The notes: generated by a model from the letters alone, not told the origin. 64,000 nt of DNA from Archegozetes longisetosus (GCA_018873245.2 JAEMBT020000005.1:6682001-6746000), one strand, 5' to 3'; numbered from the stretch's first letter, positions 1 to 13,829 are shown. A program made the numbers and translations.

Positions 1-1983
1 CATAAAAGCAAAATAGCGTAATTACGCTCTATTTTCATCTTATTTTCTATTGTAGTTTTTCGCTTTATTCAGGGATTTCGTAAATAAACATACGAAAGTA
101 CGAAATCTCTAAGATTCAAAACATAATTGTCCACTTCTACCAATCATTAATTACTAATCATTAATTATTGCTCATGTGTTTCTTAACATAATCTTTGTTA
201 TTTTGAATTTAGAATAGTCTTAGCTATAAAGGTGTGATCTTGTTCGATAGAACTTTTTTTGAGTGCTGAAAGCTCTAAAAAAAAATTCGAGCACTCATTA
301 GCCAACTTGACCTCAAAATTCGATTGACAATAAAAGGTTGTCTAAAATTATTCTTGTTCAGATATACATCCAGATAAATTTTGTTATTGATATATTTGAA
401 TAGATAGCTTTGATTACTAGAGCACTTTTAGTAAATGTAAATTAAATTTCATTGAAACTTCTACTTTTTTATCTGGTTCTTAAAAAAATTTCCAACAGTT
501 ACTTTCATCGATATTTAGTCTATCATAACCTTAATTAAAATAATGAAACCTAAGTGTTCAAACTATAAAAGTTTCGAAATGTCTGATCAATTATGCTATT
601 AAACTGAATTTTGTTGAAGGGCTAAACAAATGATTTGCGAAATATCTTAAATGCAATAAAGTTTTTAAAAGAATCCAAGGAGTTGATGATAATTAATAAT
701 CTTTTGATATGTTCAAAAAAGTGAGTAATAAATACATTTTCAATGAGCACAATAATAGACTATATTTCATTGATTTATTTGGAAAACCAGAATTTTTAAT
801 AGTAATCTAAACTTGATAAATATTTATGGAATAATAAAAGTTTCAGTATGCTTTCCATCTTTTGTTTAATGTCCATGGATTCAAATTGACCCTCACTTAC
901 GTTGAGTTAAATTCACGGACTTGTTTTACGAATAATCCATTAGTTCACAAGTTCATTGAATGCCTTAAGACTCTAGTTGAATATTTTCAATGAAACAATT
1001 CCATAGACACAAATAGGATTTTATTAAAATCATATTTCAATAATCTCGTCATTGACTTTGGGATTACTAATACCTTCAAAAGATAGTTTTCCAATTTGTT
1101 ATTGATTCATGGGTTAAACCTGTGCTTCAAATTAGTTTTAAATGACCATTAATCAGTTCTTAGAACTGTTCTATCACTCTTTCAAATGAAGTCTTAAGCA
1201 GCGAATAACAATTCAATTGAAAATTTGGCACTCTTCTCAAGTTTTTACCTAATGTTTAGATAATTCGAAATTCAAGTTTAAGAATCCTTTTAGGTTGGAA
1301 AAAGTTCAATCGACACAAAAGTAATATCTATGTATAAATGCAAGTTCGGCACTGAAACTTTTTAATCATACGAATAAAAAGTAATAAAGGTTCTTTAAAT
1401 CGTATATGATTAATTATTCTATGTATTAAAATCTTTATTGTGGGTCAAAAATGATTACATATATAAGCATTATATATTAATGCTTATTACTTTGACTTTT
1501 ACTTATCAGTATTTCAGACCTTTTAAGCTAAGCATAAAGCTTGCAAAGTACCGAGTTTGCATTTGTATACAGATACATTATATCTTATAATATCTTATAA
1601 TTTGAGCAAAGTTTTAAATTTCAATTATAAATAGAATATATTTCGTAAATATTGAAGTAATAAAATATTTTCAATAAGACTATTGAAGCTTAAAATGTTA
1701 AGAGTTAATTAGTCATCAATTTTATAAATTTCTCAATAAATTTGTTTTTCGTTTAGTCATAGGCTTCAGAGAAATCTCGATATATTTCCAAGGATTAAAA
1801 ACATTTGTTAACTTATTAGCTTTAAAAATAAGTTGTTATTTTTAATAGTTACAATGAAGCAATAATTTGTACATTCAAAATAAACTGTGTATGCTTTGCT
1901 CTGCACTCTTGTGTGAGATAGCTCTCAATGCTATACTAAAATCGAATAGGTTTAACCAGCAATTTTAACGTACTAACTCATAT
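1..1983. other. Intergenic, no gene seen
   Basis: AT-rich sequence with no long reading frame and no recognisable exon on either strand. The only structure noticed is a short imperfect hairpin at 261-296, with 10-11 nt arms carrying one bulge and an A-rich loop. It probably serves as flank to the tRNA gene and the transporter downstream. Confidence 0.6.
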
Positions 1984-2069
1984 CCGACGATAGCTCAGCT
2001 GGTAGAGCGGAGGACTGTAGTAGCATTGCTGATATCCTTAGGTCGGTGGTTCAAATCCGCCTCGTCGGA
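1984..2069 (+). tRNA. tRNA-Tyr(GTA) with a 13-nt intron
   Basis: The acceptor arms CCGACGA and TCGTCGG (2062-2068) pair perfectly, with discriminator A at 2069. The A box (TAGCTCAGCTGG) and the B box (GGTTCAAATCC) are canonical. The anticodon loop reads CTGTAG, so the anticodon is GTA. A 13-nt insertion at 2021-2033 lies right after position 37, which is the standard place for the intron of eukaryotic tRNA-Tyr. Mature length is 73 nt before CCA addition. It is the only tRNA gene I found here, and it stands about 0.8 kb upstream of the transporter on the same strand. Processing needs tRNA splicing endonuclease. Confidence 0.96.
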
Positions 2070-2072
2070 ATC

Positions 2073-2080
2073 TTTTTTTT
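2073..2080 (+). terminator. Pol III terminator of tRNA-Tyr
   Basis: A run of eight T residues begins four bases after the tRNA 3' end. This is the usual RNA polymerase III stop signal. Confidence 0.85.
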
Positions 2081-2895
2081 GTTACTCTAAATGATAGTGA
2101 AACTTTTTTTTCGTCTAAAACTAGCTATGGGTGATGTATGAGCATTAAAGACAGTTAGAAATAGTAATATAGATAAGATGATAATAAAAATAAATGAATG
2201 AAGAGAAGACATTATAGGACTAGGTAAGATGAAAAGTGAGAATATGGTTGAATAATTGGTCAGAAAATGGGGTGACCCACATATAGACCCAGATTCGCTG
2301 AAATCTTCAAATCAACGTCAATTGTGACTCTATATATGTGTTAAGCTATGGTTTTGACCTAGAATTAAAAAATTCAAAATGTATTTTCTTCATGTTTAGG
2401 GAAGGGGAAGAAAAGCAAATATTTTTATCACAAATGGTCCTCCCCTTACGCTTTCACTCTTAAAACAACTTTATATTAACTTTTGTTGAGGAAAAACTAT
2501 TATTAACTAATCGATCAATGGAAACTTACTTTTCTATTTTATTCATCGTTTCTAATCTTAAACTTCTCTCTCAAGTTTGACAAATCAACTTTTGTTACTG
2601 CATAACAAAAGTCATAAGAAGTTATCATTTTCTAATTCAATCATTCTAAGTATGAATGTTAGTATTGTTAATCATTGAGGCTATCTATATATCAATTTAT
2701 TCGATCATTTTATGCCAACTCTGCTAACGGATACTCCAATTCAACCCTTCAGTCATTCAAAAGTTGTTTAAAATCTTTCAATTATTGTCAAGAGCGCGAA
2801 GTGTATTGTGAAAGACCAAAACTTAAGTTGATTTTAGTTTTTTGATGATGTTCTTTGATCTGATACTGAACTAAGAAGTTAAGAAAAACTGTACA
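2081..2895. other. Intergenic spacer and likely 5' region of the MFS transporter
   Basis: No coding frame was recognised. The last part probably contains the promoter and 5' UTR of the transporter that starts at 2896, but no clear TATA box or initiator was identified. Confidence 0.5.
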
Positions 2896-5800
2896 ATGTC
2901 ATCACAAATTAAAGGATATTTGGCAGTATGTGGTACTGCATGTGTTTATTTTGCAATGGGATTGTATTTCAGTTCTGGAAATACTGCTGTCTATCTCACA
3001 TCATATCTTCGCTATTATACTGAATCAGATGTTAAATTAAGTGATTCCATTTGGTTTCTGGCAGCTGTTGGTCTGTCAGCTCTGATTTTGCCGTTCGGTG
3101 GTATGCTCGACAGCATCATTGGCTTAAGAGCTGTTTGCTTTATCGGAGGAATTCTGCAAAGGTTTGAACAATTTAGTACCTAATTTCATACAAATTACAC
3201 TAAACGTTTTCAATCTTAAATGATTAGAGTAGTGATTTGCTTAGTGTGGATGATCAATTAGAAAGTGAGAAACCGTTTTTTCAAATTGTCATTCAATCAA
3301 ATGTTTAGGCATCTGTCCAAATAGAACTTATGATATACGAATGAAGTATAATTAAAATATGCCTCAAGTTAGTCAGATTGTTTTCGGTATAATTGATCTA
3401 TCAATCGTGTAAGTTTCTAAATAAGTGACAGTTTTTTTGCAAACGATTGCAAAGTAGGACAATATAGTCATGAAACGCGAATATTTCTTTTGAGGCAACT
3501 ATTTTTTGTTTTATTTCTTGTCTTTCATAATTTTCTCTAACTATAAAACTCATGCAAGTAGTCTTCGGTCAAGGTTTTGTTTACTTATTTAATAATTGAA
3601 CTGATCAAATAATAATTAAAATTGGCTCTAATTTGTTGTATGTTTAGTGTTGGCATTCTGTCAACTTATTTTGCACTGGAGACAACATTTCCATTTGTAG
3701 TGATTTGTTACGGCGGAAGCTTTTTGTTAAGTTTGGGAATATGCTATACACCACCTCTGGCTAATATTAACAAAGTAAGACTCTAACTATCTTTTCTAAG
3801 TCTTTCTAACTTTTCTTATCATCACTTTCAAGTGGTTTCCCCGACACAAAGGATTGGTAACTGGCATTGTAGGCAAGTATTGCGAAAACTAATCGCTATT
3901 ACTTTTGTCAGTAAAACTCAATTTCAAACTGAATATGATTTCTGAGCTTTAATTTGGAAACTTTTATAAACTTGATTGACAAATGTTTAGCTGCAGCAAT
4001 GGCATCAGCTCCAACTGCATGGACACCATTGATCACAGGATTCATAAATCCAGAAAATATATCACCAGACGAGAACGGGTACAATACTATAGTAACTGGT
4101 TTAGGATAAAGTAGTGAATGAAAACTAGTTTACTAGTATTTATTAATAAAGTAACTTAAACTTGAAAGTTAATGGTGGTGTTCTTAATGACATTATCCCT
4201 GTAGTTATTTCAATGATGTTGAAGTGCTTATTAGAACGCGGCAATCTATGCTTCTACAAGGTTTTGTCACTTTAATACTATTTCTCATTGGAATTGTAAT
4301 GCTATTCCCGGCAAACGATACTACTAAACCTGATAAAGAGGTTTGTCTACTATTTACTAACCGTATCACTTGTCTACTAGTCTTTTAACTATCTTGTTTG
4401 CTCCAACTTCTCAGTAACTATAAACTTCTCAGTAACTATAATCAAATGGTATTTAGAGTACCATTATTTTCTAATCATTTTGCCTTTTGCTAATCAATAT
4501 CGGCATTTCATAAACAGAATATCTTTCTTTAATGCAACCAAAAACACAATCAGTTCTTCTCAACTTTTAGCCTTTAAACTTGAAATTGTTGAATTGAAAA
4601 GACTTTTGAATGAAAAAATTAACATAAGATAAATGAGTAAAACAATATGAAGTTTGTAGCTGAGTATTGAAACGTTTAGAAAAGTTGAAGATAAAAATCA
4701 TAGAAGAGTTGCAGAACATTTGATTATTTGCTTTAATATTTTAAATTAATATTACTTTTGCATCTTACGCAACAATTTAAGATTTAAAAAATATAATCCG
4801 AGATTTTGATTGCCATAACTAGAAAAACATTGCATAGAATATCAGTATAACTAAACAACATTAAGTAGAAAGTAATTAATCTTTCGATTCGACTTTTAAT
4901 ACTTTGATAAGTTGTAAAAGTAGTTTCAGTTGTCTTGCAGTGATTTCATCCTAATTAATGCATAAAATTGCTTAAGGCATTTGTTCTGAAAATATTGCAA
5001 CTCTTTTATTTACAAAAACATTTATTGAGTAATATTCTTTTAGAACTTTAAGAATTTTAACTTTCAGTAGTAATTATTGATTTTTTTAATATAAGACTAA
5101 AATGTTATTTATTTCACAACTAAGGATTTGGCGGCTGTTTCTGCAAACTACGTAAAGAAAGAAGTGTTGAGCGCAAAATTAAGTGCTGTTTCTCCGGATG
5201 AAGGACTCACTCCAAAGCAAGCAGTTCGCAGCAAAGAGTTTGTTCTTTTGTCTCTAAAGATTATGCTGACAGAATTGGTTTTCTTTTATCTTCTATTTGT
5301 TTATAAGGTGAGCACCACGTTAACACATTTTTCAAACTTTCATCTTTTCTTCCTATCTCGATAACTTATTTTAAAGTTAGCTTGCGTCACTAACAGTCTA
5401 GTTTACCACTCCATTCGAATGACTTCTACTTGAAATGAAACTTTTGAAAATTTGTCGAGTCTGAAAAGTTTGCAAACTTGCGAAAGTCTGACATAACTGT
5501 GTTGGCTTTTAATTGAAAGCTGGCGTTAGTTGGGATGAATATTTGAATAATGACTAAACGACCCCTTTATCGAGCGCTTATGTTTATGTTGACGCCAAGC
5601 AATCTGAACAAAAATTTGACGCAAATTCATTTCATTCAAACCAATTAGAGGAAAATAATAGATCCACAACAGATGTCGAAACAGTCTTCGAGCGAGGTTC
5701 TCACTAATTGCTTTCATTACAATTTCCCGCCGTTTTTCACAATTCAGCCAAACGTTGAGACTCGAAAAGCGCAACTAAAAGCGTGGCGACAACTTGTTCT

Positions 5801-7307
5801 TCAATATTGCGAATCAAGCAAAAAATACGTAATTGACGTCCCACAAGCCGTTAATGAACCATTATTTAAGAACAATTCAATCAATAGACAATTGTCTAAT
5901 GACTCGATTAAAGTAATTTTAGATGATTTGCATCAAAACGGATTAATTGAATGGACTGACAAAAAGCGTGACAGATGTTATGTCTATTGGAAAAGACCCG
6001 AAGAATGGGCGCAGTTGATCTACAAATGGGCTAACGATAAGGCACTGATCAACACTGTTTGCACTTTCTATGAAATTGTTTCGGGTGATGACACAATCGA
6101 TCGTGAATTTCATGGACTCGATCAAAATATTTTGCTAAAAGCCTTGAAGTGTTTAGAAAACTCTGAAAAGGCAGCCATCATTGACTTTGATGGCAATTCT
6201 GGCGTCAAATTCCTTTAAATTAATTGAGTTTGAATTGAAGACTAGCTTAGATACAATTGTAATTTTTCTACCATTCAATCTATGTTATAGTATGACTTAA
6301 TTGTCTATTATACCAATTATAATATATTTATTTACTAATCAAATATAAAGTATTATTTGTTAAAAGAATGTTCATATTTCATATCTGATTTGATTAGCCG
6401 TTTGGCCAAACATTTATCTCGAGTGACTTTTTTCTGTCTGCTGTTGGGGCGTGTGCTGCCATTTGTAATACAGTTTGCCGAATATTAGTCGGTCATCTCA
6501 AAGATCTAACTACTTATAAAGTAAGTCTATCACTGGTCAGATTTAGTTAAGGTAGTCCCAAAACCTTTGATTAATCTGATGCAAAACATTTAGATATGCT
6601 GTATTCCGTTGAGTTGTATCGCGACTATTCTTGTGGTCACATTGCCGCTGACTTCATATGCACACCGTATCGTATATGCTATTTGGGTGGTAGCTGCTGT
6701 TGGCATTGTTGGCTCTCAGTATGCATTGATGCCATCGGCCGTTACTGAAGCTTTCGGTGAAAAATATGCTAGTATCAACATTGGACTTGTCTACATGTCG
6801 ACTGTAAGATAATCCTGTCATCAACTATAAATTATAATTATGATCTACAATAGGTGATAGCAGACATTGCCGGAGCTTTTGCTTCTCAGCTATTGACTGA
6901 AACCCTCGGGTGGTCGGGAATGATAGCTCTGGTCGGCGCCTGTGCTCTTATCGGTAAACTTTTCTGATTTACTAACTTAACCAAAGTTTCATTCGTTAAT
7001 TGGTTGTTTGAACAGATTTCTTGATCACATTCCTTTTGCCAAATAACCAACGGTTAAAGCTGAAGAAGAGGTCAGTATTTATGAATAGTTGTAAAGTGGT
7101 TTGTTATAGTATCTATTTAATGAAAACAGATTGGTTAATCAAGATATTAAGCCAGCGAAGGAGGAAAACATTGGAGCATACAAGCAAACAATAGTTCCGT
7201 ATAATTGCAATAACAACACAATTGCTGTGGCGACTCGCCGAACAAGTATACCTAAACAAACTTTATTTAAACCTGGTGATTATACTCGTGAAGCTACACG
7301 ATTGTGA
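2896..7307 (+). CDS. MFS transporter, oxalate/monocarboxylate type (SLC16-like)
   Basis: This is a multi-pass major facilitator transporter of about 501 residues in 11 exons: 2896-3161, 3648-3774, 3833-3872, 3991-4078, 4205-4340, 5125-5307, 6398-6520, 6594-6803, 6854-6953, 7016-7070 and 7130-7307. All junctions close in frame. The motif WFPRHKGLVTGIVAAAM after the third hydrophobic segment matches the oxalate:formate antiporter/monocarboxylate branch. Two hydrophobic halves are separated by a charged loop, and there is a soluble C-tail of about 60 residues. The substrate cannot be read from sequence; a small carboxylate is inferred from the family. The start is the first ATG before a membrane segment. 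Intron 3 (3873-3990) uses a GC donor, and intron 6 contains a whole VPS25 gene. The smallest intron is 50 nt (6804-6853). Confidence 0.88.
3873..3990 (+). other. GC-AG intron in the MFS gene
   Basis: The only junction that keeps frame and restores the family motif (GIV then AAAM) splits at GTAG|GCAAGT and rejoins after TTTAG at 3990. GCAAGT is the classic non-canonical GC donor. The GT donor a few bases downstream puts the next exon out of frame. Confidence 0.8.
4405..4440. repeat. Perfect 18-bp tandem duplication in an intron
   Basis: The unit AACTTCTCAGTAACTATA occurs twice, back to back, without mismatch, in intron 5 of the transporter. It looks like a recent slippage or duplication event. 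Confidence 0.9.
5673..6218 (+). CDS. VPS25: VPS25, ESCRT-II subunit, nested intronless gene
   Basis: This single-exon 181-residue protein aligns along its full length with metazoan VPS25 (about 176 residues). Diagnostic stretches are FPPFFTIQPNVETR at residues 18-31, RRPEEWGQL-type WKRPEEWAQLIYKW near residue 108, EFHGLD near 150 and GVKFL at the C-terminus. VPS25 contributes two winged-helix domains and binds VPS36/VPS22 and ESCRT-III VPS20 in sorting ubiquitinated cargo into multivesicular bodies. The gene lies wholly in intron 6 (5308-6397) of the MFS transporter on the same strand. It has no introns, which fits a retrocopy that became the working gene, or intron loss. The frame is intact and all family blocks are present, so it is probably functional. 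The start is the only suitable ATG before the conserved block. Confidence 0.95.
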   Translation: MSKQSSSEVLTNCFHYNFPPFFTIQPNVETRKAQLKAWRQLVLQYCESSKKYVIDVPQAVNEPLFKNNSINRQLSNDSIKVILDDLHQNGLIEWTDKKRDRCYVYWKRPEEWAQLIYKWANDKALINTVCTFYEIVSGDDTIDREFHGLDQNILLKALKCLENSEKAAIIDFDGNSGVKFL

Positions 7308-7907
7308 TCACTTAATTCCAAATGAAAAATTATTTTTTACCTTAATGTATTGATTAGTATTTTCTTTTGTTATTGTTTTAAATTTTTATGATTTTGTGCG
7401 CAATAAAATACTCTGACTTTTGAGTGATAATTATACTTCAAAATAATTAAAAGTATCTGCTAAGTATATAAGTTGAGCATCGAGAGTGCGAATTAATTCT
7501 CAATACATTCTAAATATACGAAAGTGGAAGGATTGAACAACTACGAATCAAAAGATAGTATTTTATTATTGAATAGTTGAGTTATACAATTTAGATTAAA
7601 CTTCTAAGCATTGATTTATGTGTAGTAAATATGATCGATGGAAGATTCTTATTTAGTATGATATAATAAACTATCTCTAGTTTATTGACCATAAGTTAGA
7701 ATTCGTAACTAAATAGATATATTGAAGATGAATATGAGCACAATTTATTTGTCTGACTGATTATCAATGAATAAGTTATTCGATTGAAGTATAGCTCTAG
7801 AAATAACAATGTCTATAAATACTTATTGGAATAAGTTACATATTATTATTATTAAATAGTTCCGACACTTGTCTAAAACTACACATTAAAACGTTAGAAA
7901 TTAGAAT
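7308..7907. other. Convergent 3' flanks of the MFS gene and WDR74
   Basis: A 600-bp AT-rich spacer between two tail-to-tail genes. AATAAA at 7402-7407 is placed to serve the transporter. TTTATT at 7744-7749 (AATAAA on the minus strand) lies about 160 nt past the WDR74 stop. No coding signal was seen. Confidence 0.7.
7402..7407 (+). promoter_or_regulatory. Poly(A) signal, MFS transporter
   Basis: Canonical AATAAA 95 nt after the stop codon of the transporter. Confidence 0.6.
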
Positions 7908-9287
7908 CTACTCTAAATCGGAATCTTCGTCATCAATATGAGGAACAATAGAGTCCAACATAAAGCTACTGCATATAGGTTGTAGACAAGTAGGTCTAGT
8001 TTTCATATAAAACTTCGAATCTAAGCTTCGATTGCTTGAGGCTGAAGTACTGAAATTATGGACGCGAACAAATCGGTCTAAGCTACAACTTAAAACTTTG
8101 TAGCAATTGCTACTTTGAGGAACATATTTGATGTCACGAACAGCTCCGCCACCAAACCCCTTAAACACTCCTAAATGGCGATAAGAGTGGGAATTGAATC
8201 TAAGATCGATTGCCAGCATTCGCCCCATAGTAGTGCCGAGAAGGAGGTTTTGGGTGGGAATAGCGATACTGTTTGGAACTGATGTCGCACAGATCGAAGT
8301 GAATGACGGAGGGTTCGAGTCGTTGTTGAATGTTTGATCTTTCAGATTTATATTCATCACTGGCTTCCTCTGCTTGCACTTCATGTCATAAATACGAATA
8401 CAAGAGTCCGATCGCGAACACGTGGCCACCATTGATGGAGATGAATTGTTCCGAGAGTTGCCGCCCACCCAATCCAAACCTGAGACCCATATTTGTTGCT
8501 TTAATCCAAGCCAATCACGAGATGATGACTTAGCAGTGAATGTGTTTTGTTTAGTCGTTAAGTCGAACACTTTTAGGTCGACATTATGGCCGGCAACCGC
8601 TAAACTATTATTACATACTTTGAAACAAGTCAATGAAGTACTTGAAGTGTTCCAATTGGGAGAATAGATCGAAGTGTTGGAAGAAGCGAGAGATGAATGA
8701 GAGATAGCATTAGCAAATTGTGAAGGTTTAGGACAAGGCTTGGATGATATGGGTTTGCATTGAGTGGACGCATCTTTGCTATTAGTACTACTTCTCGAAC
8801 TTTTACTACAACTTCCTATCGACGAATCCGTTTCTAAATTACTATTGCTGTACAGATCCAGTCCTAATAGTTTGATTGCCTTCTTCTTGGTCTCATTGGA
8901 AGTTAATAGTTCTCTCTCGATGTTCTGGACATGTATTGATCCGTTTTCATAACACAACACTATATTATTTGCATTAATGGATTGAGCACCGATTGTTGGA
9001 TATTCATTGTTGAGTCCAATCTTAATATTTGTCAACTGATTAGTCAAACAATTATAAAGTGATAATGTGTTGCATTTATTAGCAATCAAATAAAAAATAT
9101 TATTATTTGATTCGTTCTCCAAACAACTAATGGACGCCACACTTTTGGATGGATGGATCCCTTCTACTGATTCGTTATTTATCTGTAATATCTTGTTCTT
9201 ATTGCTCAAATCGATTCTTTTGATTTGCCCCAATTCATCGCCAACTAATATGCCCGCTAACGAACTACTTTTTGTTGAGCTCTCCAT
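7908..9287 (-). CDS. WDR74: WDR74/Nsa1-like WD-repeat ribosome biogenesis factor
   Basis: A single-exon 459-residue protein. The C-terminal half matches WDR74: WVSGLDWVG (about residues 267-275), LLLGTTMGRMLAIDLR (348-363), RHLGVFKGFGGGAVRDI (370-386) and SCSLDRFVRVHNF (401-413), followed by a KFYMKTRPTCL block and an acidic tail. WDR74 is the nucleolar seven-bladed propeller of early pre-60S particles, removed by the AAA ATPase NVL and linked to the MTR4 exosome helicase. The start is the first ATG, about 13 residues before the first blade (GILVGDELGQIKRIDL). An insertion rich in Ser, Thr and Asn (residues about 150-225) makes it longer than the human protein (about 385). It is tail-to-tail with the MFS gene and head-to-head with UFD1. 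Confidence 0.88.
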   Translation of the reverse strand: MESSTKSSSLAGILVGDELGQIKRIDLSNKNKILQINNESVEGIHPSKSVASISCLENESNNNIFYLIANKCNTLSLYNCLTNQLTNIKIGLNNEYPTIGAQSINANNIVLCYENGSIHVQNIERELLTSNETKKKAIKLLGLDLYSNSNLETDSSIGSCSKSSRSSTNSKDASTQCKPISSKPCPKPSQFANAISHSSLASSNTSIYSPNWNTSSTSLTCFKVCNNSLAVAGHNVDLKVFDLTTKQNTFTAKSSSRDWLGLKQQIWVSGLDWVGGNSRNNSSPSMVATCSRSDSCIRIYDMKCKQRKPVMNINLKDQTFNNDSNPPSFTSICATSVPNSIAIPTQNLLLGTTMGRMLAIDLRFNSHSYRHLGVFKGFGGGAVRDIKYVPQSSNCYKVLSCSLDRFVRVHNFSTSASSNRSLDSKFYMKTRPTCLQPICSSFMLDSIVPHIDDEDSDLE

Positions 9288-10081
9288 TCTTTATATTAAA
9301 ACATTCACTCAATTAGACTTCAAGTGAATTGGCATAAAGCTCGACATTCATGTATAGAAATGCTTAGAGATTAATTGATTTTTCACATTCACAAATGTAC
9401 GGATATTTCACTTACATTATGGCGCTCTGGAGATGTTAGTATAACTCGTACGCTATGTAGTTGTTTGGACGCTATACTATGACTTTAAATGCACGCTAAC
9501 TCTAAAAACGTGGTCTTCAAATGGCTTAACACTTACTCACTGGAAGGCTAGCTTCACTGCATTTACGAGTTGTTTACTAAAGTTTGCTTCTCTTTTAGCA
9601 CCAAATCTCAGATTCGCTCTAATTCTTAAGAATACATTACATTTATATTAATAAGAATAATATATGAATATAAAAACTATTTAAGAACTGTCAAAGCTGA
9701 AAAACTCGAATAAAAATGAACTATTATCTAGATGAGTGATTAATTGACGATTTGAATAGACTATATTATGAAGTATTTGTAAAAGTTTTGACAAACCGCA
9801 CAAATAGCAAAATTATTTGAAAGAACTTATAACTTTTATCAATGCATCTAATGTAATCGCGTGAATTTTATTGTTGTATTAAATTTAATTGAAATCAGGA
9901 AGCTTAAGTTTATCAAATTGCTTTAAAATGATCATTTAACTAACGGTAATTTGTATCTCGTTTAATCGTTTAAGCATTCAACTTAAATTAACTATATTCC
10001 AATTGGTTCTGATAATTGCGAAAATAGGATATAGAGAAAAGATTATAGATTCAAAACATATAATAAGCTTTAGTTTCATCA
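9288..10081. other. Bidirectional spacer between WDR74 and UFD1
   Basis: An AT-rich stretch of about 800 bp with divergent transcription on both sides. It probably contains both promoters and perhaps a first exon of UFD1, because the UFD1 N-terminus as read lacks the family's usual first residues. No convincing coding exon was found by eye. Confidence 0.5.
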
Positions 10082-11373
10082 ATGGTTCGACCAAATATTC
10101 GGAGAAATATCAAAATCGCAAGTTTATGCGCGCAACCAATTCACAGAACTGGACACAATGCAGAGTTCGAACAAGAATTGAAACACGGGGGGAAAATAAT
10201 TTTGCCTCCATCTACATTAAGAACAATATCAAGAATTGAACATTCTGTTATGATTTTTAAGTTAGTTCTCAAAACATTAGATTAAACTACATATCAGCTT
10301 CAATTTTCATCAATTCTTTCAGAATAATCAATCAAAAGATTAAGAGACATGTATTTTGCGGTGTTTTCACTTTCGATGGAGAGGAGAAAAATGTTTCTCT
10401 TCCGCTTTGGATTTTAAAACAGTTGCAAATACAATCGGGAGATATTGTTTCAGTTGAGTATTTGACTGTTCCTTTAGAGATGGCAACGTTTGCTAAGTTT
10501 GAGCCACTTTCAAAAAACTTCCTCCACATCACAGATCATAAAACTGTTTTAGAGCATTGCATGCGAATGTATGTCTGCATAAGTCGTGGCGACATCATCA
10601 GTATTTGCTATAATCGACAGATATATGAGCTTAGAATTTGCCAAACGATACCGTCTGATACTGTTTTAATTGTTGACTGTGACCTAGAAGTAGACTTTGT
10701 TCGAATTAAAGAGGATGAAAGGGAAGTGCATTTACCTGAAAATCTAGATTTGGATAAAATTCAATCTGAGAACGCTAAAAATAGCTCATTTAAGCCATTT
10801 CCTGGAACTGGTGCGAGACTCGACGGCAAGAAAGTGGTTCAAGGCAATAGCGAACAAGTGCCATCGCAAAAAAATGCTTCAGACAGTAATGTGCGCAAAC
10901 TAGGTGTTCCCGATTATGACTACAAAGTCAACTATTTGGTGTTCAAAAGACACAAAAAAGACTTGATCTCAAACCAAAGTTCAACAAAACCAAGAAAGGT
11001 TGTAACGAAAGATCAATCAGATAGGAAATCGTCAGTGAATCAACAAAACAATCCTTTGCAACAGTCACAGCAAAGGCCAATGACTAGAAGTCAAGATGCA
11101 GTATCTCGCACTACTGAAAATCAAAAAAACAGTAATCAAACGATGAATATAAATACGAACTCAATAGTGGATGGAGCCAAGAGCAGACAAGACTCTAACG
11201 GGTTTGTTTTTCTATGATAATTCAGAATATGAAACGTTTAAAAAAAAGACTCAATACTTTCAGTAAACTTTAGAATTGATTATAATAGACTTATCCTCAA
11301 TAGAAATGATGCAAGTAATAGAAAAATGGAAAATGCTGAGCCAGATGATGCTGCGGAAGCCTCATCATCATAA
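10082..11373 (+). CDS. UFD1: UFD1, ubiquitin-recognition cofactor of p97/VCP
   Basis: Three exons (10082-10260, 10323-11201, 11274-11373) give about 385 residues. The UT3 domain is clear: HGGKIILPPSTL, then HVFCGVFTFDGEE, PLWILKQLQIQSGDIVSVEY and FLHITDHKTVLEHCMR. A p97-binding SHP box, FKPFPGTGARLDGKK, follows, then VPDYDYKVNYLVFKR. UFD1 with NPL4 delivers ubiquitinated substrates to p97 for ERAD and proteasomal degradation. The C-terminal tail is rich in Gln, Asn and Ser and longer than in vertebrates (307 residues). The N-terminus is uncertain: family members start with a short hydrophobic stretch not seen here, so an upstream exon may be missing. The last exon is supported by frame and by a GT-AG intron of 72 nt; without it, reading stops at 11217. 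Confidence 0.88.
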
Positions 11374-11537
11374 AGCTATCGAAACATAAGTTGATTGGAG
11401 AAAAAAGGGGGCAAAAACAGAAATGATCAGAGAATAATTAAAGAGATGAAATATAAAAGCATTGCTAGGCAATAAACAAAAAATTTGAAATCGATTCAAA
11501 TTTTAATAAAAATATTAATTTCTAGAGTTATTAATGA

Positions 11538-11568
<31 letters not shown>

Positions 11569-11862
11569 ATATGAGATGTATAATAATGTTTATTCAAAAG
11601 TTGATAATTTAGCATAGAATCAACATTTCGAAAATCTAAAACAAATTAATTAACAACTTGTAACTATCATATTGAGCATTTAATAATATTTAATTTGAAG
11701 ATTTGGCTGTAAGAAATAATTGACGACTAGTTGCACTTGATATGATTAGCAAAAATAGTATTGATTTGGGTTGAAATAAGTTGTGACAAAGATTGCCATA
11801 TTTGATTTAGATGATTAAGCTCAGTAAATATGGAAAGACCAAAATTCGATTCTTAATCACAC
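11374..11862. other. Convergent 3' flanks of UFD1 and SGK3
   Basis: AT-rich spacer with AATAAA at 11471-11476 and 11505-11510 for UFD1, an (AT)n microsatellite, and TTTATT at 11588-11593 that would serve the minus-strand kinase. No coding content was seen. Confidence 0.6.
11549..11572. repeat. (AT)n microsatellite
   Basis: About 12 uninterrupted AT dinucleotides downstream of UFD1. Confidence 0.9.
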
Positions 11863-13829
<1,967 letters not shown>

